Shown: positions 26,050 through 35,114, numbered from the stretch's first letter. The stretch is 43,563 bases of DNA from Candidatus Curtissbacteria bacterium RIFCSPLOWO2_12_FULL_41_16 (GCA_001776545.1 MFBZ01000027.1:1-43563), one strand, 5' to 3'. The notes: generated from the letters alone by a model not told the origin. Made by a program: numbers and translations.

Positions 26050-26270
26050 GCTTCTTCCTCTTCGGGACGATTCCAGTCAGTGGCAAGAGTTTTTTCAGAA
26101 AGCAGTAAAGTTGAGGAAACCTGTCGACTCTTTGCGGGTGCTGCCAAGATTCGTATCTCACCTTTTTTGACTTGCAACTCCACCTCATCACCAAGACCAC
26201 TCTCATTAAGTAAAGGTTTTGGTATTCTTACACCTCTCGAATTTCCGATAGAAACTAATGTAGTTAACAT
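26031..26270 (-). CDS. AbrB/MazE-type antitoxin
   Basis: TTLVSIGNSRGVRIPKPLLNESGLGDEVELQVKKGEI; overlaps toxin start. Confidence 0.85.
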   Translation of the reverse strand: MLTTLVSIGNSRGVRIPKPLLNESGLGDEVELQVKKGEIRILAAPAKSRQVSSTLLLSEKTLATDWNRPEEEEAWASLQ

Positions 26271-26309
26271 ATGTAATTACATTGTACTTACATATGTTAA
26301 TTGTGTCAA
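26264..26309 (-). promoter_or_regulatory. mazE promoter with 13-bp inverted-repeat operator
   Basis: Minus strand TTGACA - 17 nt - TACAAT; TTAACATATGTAA (26264-26276) / TTACATATGTTAA (26288-26300), 11-nt spacer. Confidence 0.75.
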
Positions 26310-26334
26310 GAGCAATTGGAAGCCAAAGATTGAG

Positions 26335-26405
26335 CTGCGGAGCAGGGATTCGAACCCCAATAAGCAGATCCAGAATCTGCTGTCCTACCGTTAGACGACT
26401 CCGCA
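26335..26405 (-). tRNA. tRNA-Gln (CTG anticodon)
   Basis: TGCGGAG/CTCCGCA acceptor, anticodon arm GCAGA-TTCTGGA-TCTGC, T-arm GGGGTTCGAATCCC. Confidence 0.88.
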
Positions 26406-26715
26406 ATATTTCTTGCAAATATTATCTGATTTATCCAACATTTTTTCTATCGACTTTCTCTTTTTACAGGATTTTACTTTTTTCTCAAAGTTCAAAGCAA
26501 ATTTATAATTTTTAAACTCTTTTACAAACCCAGCTTTGCTGGTCGAGTATTCCCGATTTCTCCGATCTAAAATCGAGAGAAGATCGGAAGCCGACCCGGC
26601 ATCGGGATAATGCCTATTCTACACCAAATTACCATCCTAAATCAGCCATTTATAACATCGTTGGCGGCAGGCAGTATAATAATATTGCCATGATCGTCAA
26701 ACGCCTCAAAGGAAA

Positions 26716-27279
26716 ATGAGCCTTATTAAATTTTTAAAAATTGTTGGCAAACTCAAAAAAGTTAAAAGAACCGGCTGGCTAGTTGCCGGTATTAAAAATC
26801 CCGAATCTGTCGCCGAACATTCTTATCGTCTTGCAGTTCTTTCCATGGTTCTTGGCAAGAAATTTAATCTTAATACCGAAAAGCTCATCAAAATGTCCTT
26901 AATTCATGATCTTGCCGAAGGTGAGGTAGGGGATTTAGTTCTGGAGCGGGGTCAAAAGCAAGTTATGAGCCCAAAAAAGAAATTGAAATTGGAAAAAGAC
27001 GTTCTTAAAAAAATATTTGGGGAACTGGACGATAAAGATCAATATCTTACCTTATGGCAAGAAACCCAAGAGCTCAAAACACCAGAAGCTCGCATCCTAA
27101 AACAACTCGACAAACTTGAGATGATCATGCAAGCGCTTGAATACGAAGGAGAAGTCAACCCTAAAAATTTAGATGAATTTTGGACAAACGCCCGTAAATA
27201 TTTAAAAAACCCAAAACTCCTACTTTTTCTGGAAGAACTATCTAATCTAAGAAACCAAAAACGGAGTCAAAATCGATAG
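26716..27279 (+). CDS. HD-domain hydrolase (YfbR-like)
   Basis: VAEHSYRLAVLSMVL...IKMSLIHDLAEGEVGD. Confidence 0.85.
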   Translation: MSLIKFLKIVGKLKKVKRTGWLVAGIKNPESVAEHSYRLAVLSMVLGKKFNLNTEKLIKMSLIHDLAEGEVGDLVLERGQKQVMSPKKKLKLEKDVLKKIFGELDDKDQYLTLWQETQELKTPEARILKQLDKLEMIMQALEYEGEVNPKNLDEFWTNARKYLKNPKLLLFLEELSNLRNQKRSQNR

Positions 27280-27830
27280 ACCATTTTTTCTGTGACTATT
27301 ATATCCATCAACAAGTCGTGCTCTTCGTGTGTAATCTCGTCAACGATTTGAAAATCATAAGCCAGGCCGATTTTGAGAGCATTTGATTTTGCAAGCAACC
27401 TGTCAAAAACACCTTTTCCATAACCTGTACGCACCCCATTTTTGGAAAAGGCAACACCTGGAATAATGGCGACTTCTATCAAACCGGATTCTTGCGGATG
27501 ACTATTCTTCGGCTGCGGTATTTTATAAGGACCTTCCTCTAAATCCCGCCAGCCGCCAAATCTGGCAAATAGATAATCGTCGGTTGATTTAGAGTAATAT
27601 GGGACAAAAATATTTGCCCCCTGCTCGATAAGTTTGCCTATGATTATTTTAGTATCGACCTCATTGTTTATTGGCAAATAAACAGAAAAATTTCTTTTTC
27701 CACGAATTTCAGGCATTTTCAATAGCTTCCGGGCAATTACCTTGCTCTTTTTTGAAACCTCAAGATGAAGAACGTGAGTACGTTTTTTTAGATAGATATC
27801 CCTAAGTTTTTTCTTATCAATAATAACCAC
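27267..27830 (-). CDS. 5-formyltetrahydrofolate cyclo-ligase family protein
   Basis: VAIIPGVAFSKNGVRTGYGKGVFDRLLAK; N-term KKKLRDIYLKKR. Confidence 0.88.
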   Translation of the reverse strand: MVIIDKKKLRDIYLKKRTHVLHLEVSKKSKVIARKLLKMPEIRGKRNFSVYLPINNEVDTKIIIGKLIEQGANIFVPYYSKSTDDYLFARFGGWRDLEEGPYKIPQPKNSHPQESGLIEVAIIPGVAFSKNGVRTGYGKGVFDRLLAKSNALKIGLAYDFQIVDEITHEEHDLLMDIIVTEKMVYRF

Positions 27831-27959
27831 TGGAGATATTATATCGATTTAGCCAACCAAACCGCCAATGAGTAAATATTTTATTTATGAGTAAATTCAT
27901 AGTTCAACAAGGAGTCAGGTATTGCAATGAATAAGAACGCAATCTAAGATGTCTTTTAC

Positions 27960-29063
27960 ATGCTTTTTAACCTCTGGGCGCATCTCAGCTATTTCGAGCT
28001 TGCGAGAAACAAGCTCTCTTATTTTTTAAAAGATTTTTCGGGATATTTAATACTTATACTTACCTCTTTTATTCTGATTGTCTTTTCCTCAATTAAAATC
28101 TTCAAATCAAACTTAATCAACAGAAAGAAAAAGATTTATCTTTCTTTGGTTTCTACTATCTTCATTATTATTTTATTATTTTCTTTTTTTGAGGCCTACT
28201 TCCGCTATCGATACGACGAGTCAGACGGACTGGGTTTTCTGAAAGTAAACGAGAGATGGCACGCAAGACATGTGGTTTATAACAACTATTTTTTCAGAGA
28301 CAGGGATTTTGATCCGAATAAAAGGGCGGGGATTGTAAGAATCGGTGTTCTTGGTGATTCGATAGCTTTCGGCGGCGGCATAAAAAATGTTAATGATCGC
28401 TTTTCAAATATTCTAGAGAAAAAACTAAGGGATGCGGGGAAAAATGCCCAGGTTTATAACCTTGGTACGCAAGGTTACGACACCGGGGGAGAAATTGAGA
28501 GCTACCAAAAAGTCAGGCATTTAAATTTTGATATTATTGTTTGGCAATATTTTTTAAACGATATCCAGCCATACGGTAAAAGTACCGGCACCCCAATTAT
28601 CGCCAGAAACAGTCAGCAAGCAAAAATTGTACAATTTTTATCAAATAAGTCTTTCTTTTTCGATTTCATTTATTGGCGATTGTCACAAAGGTACCAAAAA
28701 ACATTTGACCAGTTAAAAAACGCTGACCTTGCCCAATACCAAAACCCGGAAGTTTTACAAAAGCACAAAGAAGAGATGTCGGCTTTTATCAAAGACCTTA
28801 AAAGAGAAAATAAGAGAATTGTTGTTATTATTTTTCCGTTTGTCCATCTGATTGGAGCAGATTATCCGGCAACAAATATTCATCAGGATTTGAATCAGTT
28901 TTTCGAACAGGAAGGAGTAGAAGTCATCAATCTTCTGGATTATTTAAAAGATAAAAAAGCGCGAAATTTAATTGCCAGCGGCCTTGACTCACATCCCAAT
29001 GAGGCAGTCCATGCGGAAGCCGCCCAAAAGCTTTTTGAAAAAGTCATGCCTCTTTTGAAGTAA
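27960..29063 (+). CDS. SGNH/GDSL-like hydrolase with N-terminal TM segments
   Basis: RIGVLGDSIAFGGGIKN; NLGTQGYDTGGE; DSHPNEAVH. Confidence 0.8.
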   Translation: MLFNLWAHLSYFELARNKLSYFLKDFSGYLILILTSFILIVFSSIKIFKSNLINRKKKIYLSLVSTIFIIILLFSFFEAYFRYRYDESDGLGFLKVNERWHARHVVYNNYFFRDRDFDPNKRAGIVRIGVLGDSIAFGGGIKNVNDRFSNILEKKLRDAGKNAQVYNLGTQGYDTGGEIESYQKVRHLNFDIIVWQYFLNDIQPYGKSTGTPIIARNSQQAKIVQFLSNKSFFFDFIYWRLSQRYQKTFDQLKNADLAQYQNPEVLQKHKEEMSAFIKDLKRENKRIVVIIFPFVHLIGADYPATNIHQDLNQFFEQEGVEVINLLDYLKDKKARNLIASGLDSHPNEAVHAEAAQKLFEKVMPLLK

Positions 29064-29066
29064 TTT

Positions 29067-29504
29067 CTACTTTTTCGGCATAGCCCCCGTCGCTTTGGCT
29101 ACACCCCATTGCGCCAGGGTAGCCAAAGCAGCCAGCATTAGAACCCAGAGAACACTGGAAATTCCCAGGCCTGTTACAATCGCCAATCTTTTGACTACCC
29201 AAATCGTCACAACATTGACTATCAGAAAAACTCCGGCCCAGCTTGCATCTTTAATCTTTAGCCCGAAAGTATTTGCAAGATCCAGGCCTTGCAAGCTTTT
29301 TTTAAAGCCGCTTTTTTCAACGGCCGGAGCGATCAATGCTCCTGCAACTGTCAGGATAAGACCGGATAAAATTGCCGCCATCGGCCCGGAGAGCTTATCG
29401 TTTCCCAGAACAACATTACCGCCGAAAATAACGGAGGCAAGCAAAAAAACGACTGTATTGGCAACCCAGAAGCCCAGAAAATTTACCAATTGTTTTTGAT
29501 TCAT
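29067..29504 (-). CDS. Four-TM membrane protein, possibly holin-superfamily-like
   Basis: 145 aa, four hydrophobic segments. Confidence 0.55.
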   Translation of the reverse strand: MNQKQLVNFLGFWVANTVVFLLASVIFGGNVVLGNDKLSGPMAAILSGLILTVAGALIAPAVEKSGFKKSLQGLDLANTFGLKIKDASWAGVFLIVNVVTIWVVKRLAIVTGLGISSVLWVLMLAALATLAQWGVAKATGAMPKK

Positions 29505-29615
29505 CTTGTCTCACCCCCTTTACCCATCTTATTTGTCTCTATTTGTTAGAATAGATCAACCATCACCGCCAGTCAAATTGACTTACCTTCGTTCATAATG
29601 TAAAGTTATGGTAAG

Positions 29616-29921
29616 ATGACAATCTCCCAAGAGCAAGTAATTGAAAAATTAAAAAGCTGCCTTGATCCCGAACTTGGCCTCAATATTGTTGATTTGGGAT
29701 TAATCTACGGTATCAACATTGAAGGTTCACAAGTCCACGTTATCATGACCTTAACTACTCCAGGTTGCCCGCTAGATTCGTATTTCACTAAAGATATTAC
29801 TACCAGGCTTAAATCTCTGAAAGGCGTCTCTGATGTATCCGTGGAGCTGACCTTTGATCCTCCCTGGAACCCATCTAAAATGTCCGAGCAGTCCAAAGAT
29901 CTACTGGGGTTTGTTAACTAA
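29616..29921 (+). CDS. MIP18/DUF59 family Fe-S assembly protein
   Basis: LKSCLDPELGLNIVDLGLIYGI...MTLTTPGCPLDSYF...DPPWNPSKMSEQSKDLLGF. Confidence 0.9.
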   Translation: MTISQEQVIEKLKSCLDPELGLNIVDLGLIYGINIEGSQVHVIMTLTTPGCPLDSYFTKDITTRLKSLKGVSDVSVELTFDPPWNPSKMSEQSKDLLGFVN

Positions 29922-30024
29922 TATTTATGGCTGCGAACCCTTGATTTTGTCTGTGAAAGGTGCTAATTTAGTAACTAGTCATGGGGAATGAACGACGGGA
30001 CATACCAATGTCCCCCCCCAATCG

Positions 30025-30438
30025 CTTGCAGATCTCTTACAGGCAAATTTTCCTACTGAAGACAAGCGGATTTCCGCGCTTGTCAAGGCATTCGACCACG
30101 CGATTCGTTCATCTGGAAGGTTCTCCTGGCTAGGTCTTTTCGAGACCAGCGACGCACTAAAGAGATCCCGGCTTGTTATCTATCTTGCGGATGGCCTCCC
30201 GTCACCAACCGGGGCGCTGCGTCAAGCCACTGACATAAGCCCAACTCTTACTCTACTATCGCATGCCGCTCTGCCGAGAATCTCCCTCGACCTCTACTAC
30301 ATTCGTCGCAATAACGGTATACGGCCAGAAGAGCAGGCTCGTGAGGATATTGCATTAAGATACGGCACGAATCATCATGATGCGTCAAAACTCCTCTGGT
30401 CCGAACATATTGTGCCTTCTCCTCTCCCACACGACTAA
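30025..30438 (+). other. Long open frame absent from ORF track; possible uncharacterised gene with unclear start or a frameshift
   Basis: Frame reads ...DKRISALVKAFDHAIRSSGRFSWLGLFETSDALKRSRLVIYLADGLPSPTGALRQATDISPTLTLLSHAALPRISLDLYYIRRNNGIRPEEQAREDIALRYG...; nearest in-frame start TTG 30025; ATG 29988 is in another frame. Confidence 0.35.
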
Positions 30439-30593
30439 CTGACATGGGTTTTCAATAAGGTCGGAATTCCCAGGCTTGACTTCGGGTTTTCTTCGGATTA
30501 TACTCGTAATAGTAATTAGGTAAAGGTTAGGAAGCCGGTATAGTTTAGAGAACCATAAACTATTAACCATTAACCAAATTAGGGTATTGACAA

Positions 30594-30641
30594 GCGCCAG
30601 ATCTAGTGTCTAATCTTAAATTAGACCACAATATATTGTGC
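30594..30641 (+). promoter_or_regulatory. Two candidate NrdR boxes
   Basis: GCGCCAGATCTAGTGT (30594-30609) and CCACAATATATTGTGC (30626-30641, perfect CACAATATATTGTG palindrome); centres 32 bp apart; TTGACA at 30587. Confidence 0.7.
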
Positions 30642-30765
30642 TTTTGGCAGTTCCGTGAAACCGGGTCTGACTCGGTGAAACTATAGCCTACAGCCAGAGA
30701 CAATTATTTTCAAGACATAGGGCAGTTCCGCCGTCTTGGCGGGGTAGATTTTTAAGGAAAGTAGT

Positions 30766-31254
30766 GTGATTTGTCCTTTTTGTGCAAACGAAACTACTCG
30801 TGTTTTAGATAAACGCGAGGGTAATAATGGCAAGACGACCAGAAGAAGACGTGAATGCCAAAAGTGTAGTCGCAGGTTTACGACCTTTGAACGAGTCGAA
30901 ACACTTGATCTTCTGGTTGTTAAAAAGGACGGGAGAAGGGAAGCGTTCGACAGGGTAAAGTTAAGAAGCGGCATTATTAAGTCATGCGAAAAAAGGCCGG
31001 TTTCAGCTGAGGAAATTGAAAAAATTGTTGATGAGATCGAGGCCAAGCTGAGGAAGATTAATACCAACGAGGTTTCCACCAAAAAGATTGGCGAGCTGGT
31101 GACTCAAAGACTCAAAAAACTGGATGAGGTTGCCTATATTAGGTTCGCGTCGGTTTATAGACAGTTTGCCGACATTGGCGATTTTGAAAAAGAACTGGCA
31201 AAACTCTCCAAAAGTTTACCTGCCGACAGGCAGAATCTTAAACAAAATAAATGA
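30766..31254 (+). CDS. nrdR: Transcriptional repressor NrdR
   Basis: MICPFCANETTRVLDKREGNNGKTTRRRRECQKCSRRFTTFERVE; ATP-cone. Confidence 0.95.
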   Translation: MICPFCANETTRVLDKREGNNGKTTRRRRECQKCSRRFTTFERVETLDLLVVKKDGRREAFDRVKLRSGIIKSCEKRPVSAEEIEKIVDEIEAKLRKINTNEVSTKKIGELVTQRLKKLDEVAYIRFASVYRQFADIGDFEKELAKLSKSLPADRQNLKQNK

Positions 31255-34028
31255 AAAAAATCAAGGCAAAACTTTCTAAACAAAAATTAAGCACCCACAA
31301 TGAAACCAGAGAAGATGCCCGCAAGGTAGGCCGGAAAATTCCACCCGCGCCCCGCGATCTTTTTGAGCCTACTCTTTCGGAAAATGCCGCCTACATTGCC
31401 AAAACCCGCTATGCTTTTAGAAATGATAAAGGTGAACCCATCGAAACTCCGAAAGAAATGTTTTGGCGAGTTGCCTATTATGTTGCTGCTGCCGACACAA
31501 TCTACTCCAACAAAAAAACCCATCTTTCCTCAGCCCGCAAGTTTTATGAATTGATGGCTTCTCAAAAATTTATCCCGAATACTCCAACTTTAGTCAATTC
31601 GGGCAAGATTGGTCAATCACTTGCCGCTTGTTTTGTTCTGCCAATTGAAGATGATATGGAATCGATTCTTAAAACTATGCGCGATATGGCCATGATCCAT
31701 AAAATGGGCGGCGGGACAGGCTTTTCTTTCTCCCGGCTACGACCCAGAGACGATATCATAGGCACCAGTCGCGGTAAATCAACAGGGCCTGTGGCTTTTC
31801 TGCAAGCATATAACGATGTCACTTCACAAATCCGTCAGGGTGGCGTCCGTCGGGGTGCCAATATGGGTATTTTGCACTATACTCACCCTGACATCCTGCG
31901 CTTCGCTGTCCATAAAGTCGATGAATTTTCTCTGACAAATTTCAATATTTCCATTACAGTCACCGAAGATTTTATGGAAATGGTCAAGGAAGATGCCAAA
32001 TTTACAGAAGGTGATCTGCAAGCAGACGGGATTATCGAAGAGATCAAAAAAGCCTATGCAAAAAGAGATCTCGATCTTAAAAATGTCCGCATCGAAGAAG
32101 GAGTCAAAAAGCTTTATGACCTCTGCCGGGCAACCCAAAGTGGCGAAGGTTACGATCTTATCAACCCCAGAACAGGTGAGGTTGCCGACAGACTCAACGC
32201 CAAAAGTGTTTTTGATCTTATAACTCGCCTTGCCTGGCAATACGGCGACCCTGGCATGGTTTTAATCGACAGAATCAATAACTCTCGGGCCAATCCAACC
32301 CCCAGTATCGGACAAATTGAAGCCACTAATCCTTGCGCCGAACAGCCGCTCCTACCCTACGATGCTTGTACCTTAGGGTCGATTAATCTTTCCAAGTTTG
32401 TCGAAGACTCTGAGTCAAATCGAAGGGTCGAAGATCCTGAGCAAAGTCGAAGGGTCAACTGGAACGATCTTAAAGACGCTATTTGTACCGCAATTCACTT
32501 TTTAGACAATGTTTTGGACATGAACGAGTATCCGGTTTCAGAAATCGACAAGATGACTTCCATGATCAGACGTGTTGGCCTTGGAGTCATGGGTTGGGCC
32601 GACATGCTTGTAAAACTTTCAGTTGGTTATAACACGCCCGAAGGTTTTGAACTGGCGGAAAAAGTCATGCAATTTGTGCAATGCCAGGCCGATAATGCAA
32701 GCTGCGATTTAGCCAAAATTCGCGGCGTCTTCCCGGCTTTTAAAAGATCGATTTATAGCAAGAAAGGGAGTATTCGTCCCAGAAATGGTGCCAGAACCAC
32801 CATTGCTCCCACCGGCACGATTTCAATGCTTGCCGATTGCTCAAGTGGCATTGAGCCGCATTTTGCGCTCACCTTTGCCAAAAATACCATTGAAGGCAAA
32901 AGATTATTCAACACCAACCCGTACTTTTTAGAAGCCTTAAAAGAAAGAGGAATTTATTCCGAGGAACTTCTTATCCAAATTGAAAAAAATCATGGTTCTT
33001 GCCAAAATCTTGAAGAACTTCCCCTGGATCTCAAGAAAATTTTTATGGTTGCGGGTGACATTGCTCCCCAGGATCATGTGCGCATGGAAGCCGCGTTTCA
33101 AAAATATACAGACAACGGTATCTCAAAGACCATTAACTTTTCCAATGAAGCCTCAGTTGAGGACGTCAGACAGGCTTATTGGTTAACTTACGAGCTTGGT
33201 TGTCGTATGATCACCATTTATCGCGATGGTTCCCGCATCAAGCAAGTTTTGGAGGTTAAAAAAGACGGATCTTACTATGACCAATTGGCGGGTCGAATGT
33301 CAACGGATGGTACGCCAAGAGAAGAAGGCAATCGGCTGCCTCAACCGCGCAAAAAACCAACCCCGACTGAAGCTTGGGGAATGCGCATTCGCAAAAAGGC
33401 CGATGTCGGTTACGTCTATACGTCTGTTTTTCGTGACATTAACGGCGTACCAGTCGAGGTATTTGTGACTATCGGTAAAACCGGAGGTTACGTTGCCGGA
33501 GCAGCCGAAGTCACCGGCAGACTGGCATCGCGTGCTCTTAAATACGGTGCCTCCCTGGAAGAAGTTGCCTCAGACCTGGTTGGCATTTCCTGCGGTACGC
33601 CATATGGTATTGGTCCGGATAGTGCGCTTTCTGCCTTCGACGCGGTCGGCAAATCGCTGATTGAAATTGCCCGGGCTAGACAATTGCAATTGCCTATAAG
33701 CGAGCAAAGTCAGGAAACAACCATAGAAACCGTAATTAAAACTGATTCCATAGCTTACGCTAACGGGCATACAAATGGTGTTTCCGCCAAAAGCACCAAC
33801 GGCCAAAGTCCAAGCGACATTGCCCCCAATGGTAATGGCCAAAGCCTGCAAATGAGTTTGCCGCCAACAACTCCACTACTTGACACTGGCATGGCCAGTG
33901 GTGTCCACGAGGAAAAAATTATCGAAAATAAATTCGTCATCTGCCCGGATTGTTCAAGCCCGGTAGTCTACTCCGAAGGCTGCCGCAAATGCGTTAACCC
34001 CACCTGCGGCTGGAGCAAGTGCAGTTAA
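31251..34028 (+). CDS. nrdJ: Adenosylcobalamin-dependent class II ribonucleotide reductase
   Basis: FIPNTPTLVNSGKIGQSLAACFVLPI; MGGGTGFSFSRLRP; NPCAEQPLLPYDACTLGSINL; C-terminal CPDCSSPVVYSEGCRKCVNPTCGWSKCS. Confidence 0.94.
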   Translation: MKKIKAKLSKQKLSTHNETREDARKVGRKIPPAPRDLFEPTLSENAAYIAKTRYAFRNDKGEPIETPKEMFWRVAYYVAAADTIYSNKKTHLSSARKFYELMASQKFIPNTPTLVNSGKIGQSLAACFVLPIEDDMESILKTMRDMAMIHKMGGGTGFSFSRLRPRDDIIGTSRGKSTGPVAFLQAYNDVTSQIRQGGVRRGANMGILHYTHPDILRFAVHKVDEFSLTNFNISITVTEDFMEMVKEDAKFTEGDLQADGIIEEIKKAYAKRDLDLKNVRIEEGVKKLYDLCRATQSGEGYDLINPRTGEVADRLNAKSVFDLITRLAWQYGDPGMVLIDRINNSRANPTPSIGQIEATNPCAEQPLLPYDACTLGSINLSKFVEDSESNRRVEDPEQSRRVNWNDLKDAICTAIHFLDNVLDMNEYPVSEIDKMTSMIRRVGLGVMGWADMLVKLSVGYNTPEGFELAEKVMQFVQCQADNASCDLAKIRGVFPAFKRSIYSKKGSIRPRNGARTTIAPTGTISMLADCSSGIEPHFALTFAKNTIEGKRLFNTNPYFLEALKERGIYSEELLIQIEKNHGSCQNLEELPLDLKKIFMVAGDIAPQDHVRMEAAFQKYTDNGISKTINFSNEASVEDVRQAYWLTYELGCRMITIYRDGSRIKQVLEVKKDGSYYDQLAGRMSTDGTPREEGNRLPQPRKKPTPTEAWGMRIRKKADVGYVYTSVFRDINGVPVEVFVTIGKTGGYVAGAAEVTGRLASRALKYGASLEEVASDLVGISCGTPYGIGPDSALSAFDAVGKSLIEIARARQLQLPISEQSQETTIETVIKTDSIAYANGHTNGVSAKSTNGQSPSDIAPNGNGQSLQMSLPPTTPLLDTGMASGVHEEKIIENKFVICPDCSSPVVYSEGCRKCVNPTCGWSKCS
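32400..32456 (+). repeat. Tandem family B repeat (27-nt period) in frame in nrdJ
   Basis: GTCGAAGACTCTGAGTCAAATCGAAGG-GTCGAAGATCCTGAGCAAAGTCGAAGG-GTC encoding VEDSESNRR-VEDPEQSRR-V. Confidence 0.85.
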
Positions 34029-34031
34029 AAC
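33980..34031 (+). repeat. nrdJ 3'-end repeat R1 (native gene end)
   Basis: CTGCCGCAAATGCGTTAACCCCACCTGCGGCTGGAGCAAGTGCAGTTAAAAC. Confidence 0.9.
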
Positions 34032-34104
34032 GGAAACAAGGCTCAAGACTTTTACCTACAAACTTTTGATATACTTTCCTTGTGGTTTCAGAACAACAAC
34101 AGAT

Positions 34105-34773
34105 ATGAAGCTTTTGCTTACCTCAAATGGTCTTGCCAATGAAACAATAGTAAAGGCCCTGCATGAGTTGATCGGCAGGTCGTTTAACAAAACCAAACTC
34201 GCATTTATCCCGACAGCGGCAAACGTTGAAGAAGGCGACAAATTGTGGCTGATTGACGATTTAACCCGCTGTAAAAATTTGGGTTTTGCGATGGTGGATA
34301 TTGTTGACATTTCGGCACTACCCAAGAATTTTTGGCAGCCTCGGATAGAAGAAGCAGACGTCTTGCTTTTTGGCGGAGGTAATGTTTTCCATCTTATGTA
34401 TTGGCTAAACAAATCGAGTCTTTCCAAACTTTTACCAAACCTGCTTGAAGAAAGAGTTTATATAGGGATAAGTGCCGGCAGCATGGTCTGTAGTAAAAGA
34501 ATTCTTTTGAGTCAATCTAAAAGACTTTATTATGAAGATATAAAAGGTAAGCATAAGGGCCAAAGAGGCCTTGGCTTTGTTAATTTTCAGATCAGACCAC
34601 ATTTGAACAACCAATATTTCCCTAAAGTAAGAGCGGAGAATTTAAAGAAGTTGGCCAAAGAAATACCAGAGCCGATTTATGCTCTTGATGATGGAATGGC
34701 ATTGAAGGTAGTCGATGAGCGAGTGGAGGTTGTAGGCGAGGGTGAATATCTTTTATTTAATTCGAATATTTAA
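34105..34773 (+). CDS. Peptidase E / S51 family (class I GATase-like); ORF track start is 34066
   Basis: MKLLLTSNGLANETI; DVLLFGGGNVFHLMYWL; IGISAGSMVCSKRIL. Confidence 0.88.
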   Translation: MKLLLTSNGLANETIVKALHELIGRSFNKTKLAFIPTAANVEEGDKLWLIDDLTRCKNLGFAMVDIVDISALPKNFWQPRIEEADVLLFGGGNVFHLMYWLNKSSLSKLLPNLLEERVYIGISAGSMVCSKRILLSQSKRLYYEDIKGKHKGQRGLGFVNFQIRPHLNNQYFPKVRAENLKKLAKEIPEPIYALDDGMALKVVDERVEVVGEGEYLLFNSNI

Positions 34774-34797
34774 TTCAAAATAGAACTCCAAAACTTT

Positions 34798-34831
34798 CCC
34801 CACCTGCGGCTGGAGCAAGTGCAGTTAAAAC
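34798..34831 (+). repeat. nrdJ 3'-end repeat R2
   Basis: CCCCACCTGCGGCTGGAGCAAGTGCAGTTAAAAC, 34/34 identical to R1, exactly 800 bp away. Confidence 0.93.
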
Positions 34832-34865
34832 TCTCTTGTTTCTTCCGTGTTAAAATATTTTCACA

Positions 34866-35102
34866 GTGGCCATCATTTATACGAGACACGCTCTGGAAAT
34901 GCTTGTACTGCGCAAGCTTAAAAAGGAGCTAGCTGACAAGTGTGCTAAAAATCCAGATAAAATATTGCCAGCAAAAGAAGGTAAAAAAATGTATTTAAAA
35001 AATTTCGGCAATAATTACCTAAAACTGATAATTTCCGAAGAAGGAAAACAGTTGGTTGTTGTAACTTTGTACTGGCTTGCGAAAAAACGTGCAGAAAAGT
35101 AG
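34866..35102 (+). CDS. DUF4258-like small protein (putative toxin)
   Basis: IIYTRHALEMLVLRKLKKELADKCAKNPDKIL...VVTLYWLAKKRAEK; GTG start. Confidence 0.6.
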   Translation: MAIIYTRHALEMLVLRKLKKELADKCAKNPDKILPAKEGKKMYLKNFGNNYLKLIISEEGKQLVVVTLYWLAKKRAEK

Positions 35103-35114
35103 AATAGTCCTACT

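Noticed and set aside
26206-26515. ORFs across tRNA-Gln (CGAGIRTPISRSRICCPTVRR)
   Set aside because: Typical spurious translation of a tRNA gene.
26570-26600. AGATCGGAAG resembling an Illumina adapter start
   Set aside because: Only 10 nt match and it is part of a larger palindromic structure; not convincing contamination.
30641-30765. Possible adenosylcobalamin riboswitch upstream of nrdR-nrdJ
   Set aside because: Contains GGTGAAA and AGCCAGAGAC fragments, but a complete B12-box (AGCCAGGAGACC-like) and surrounding core could not be assembled by eye. An Infernal search with cobalamin models would decide.
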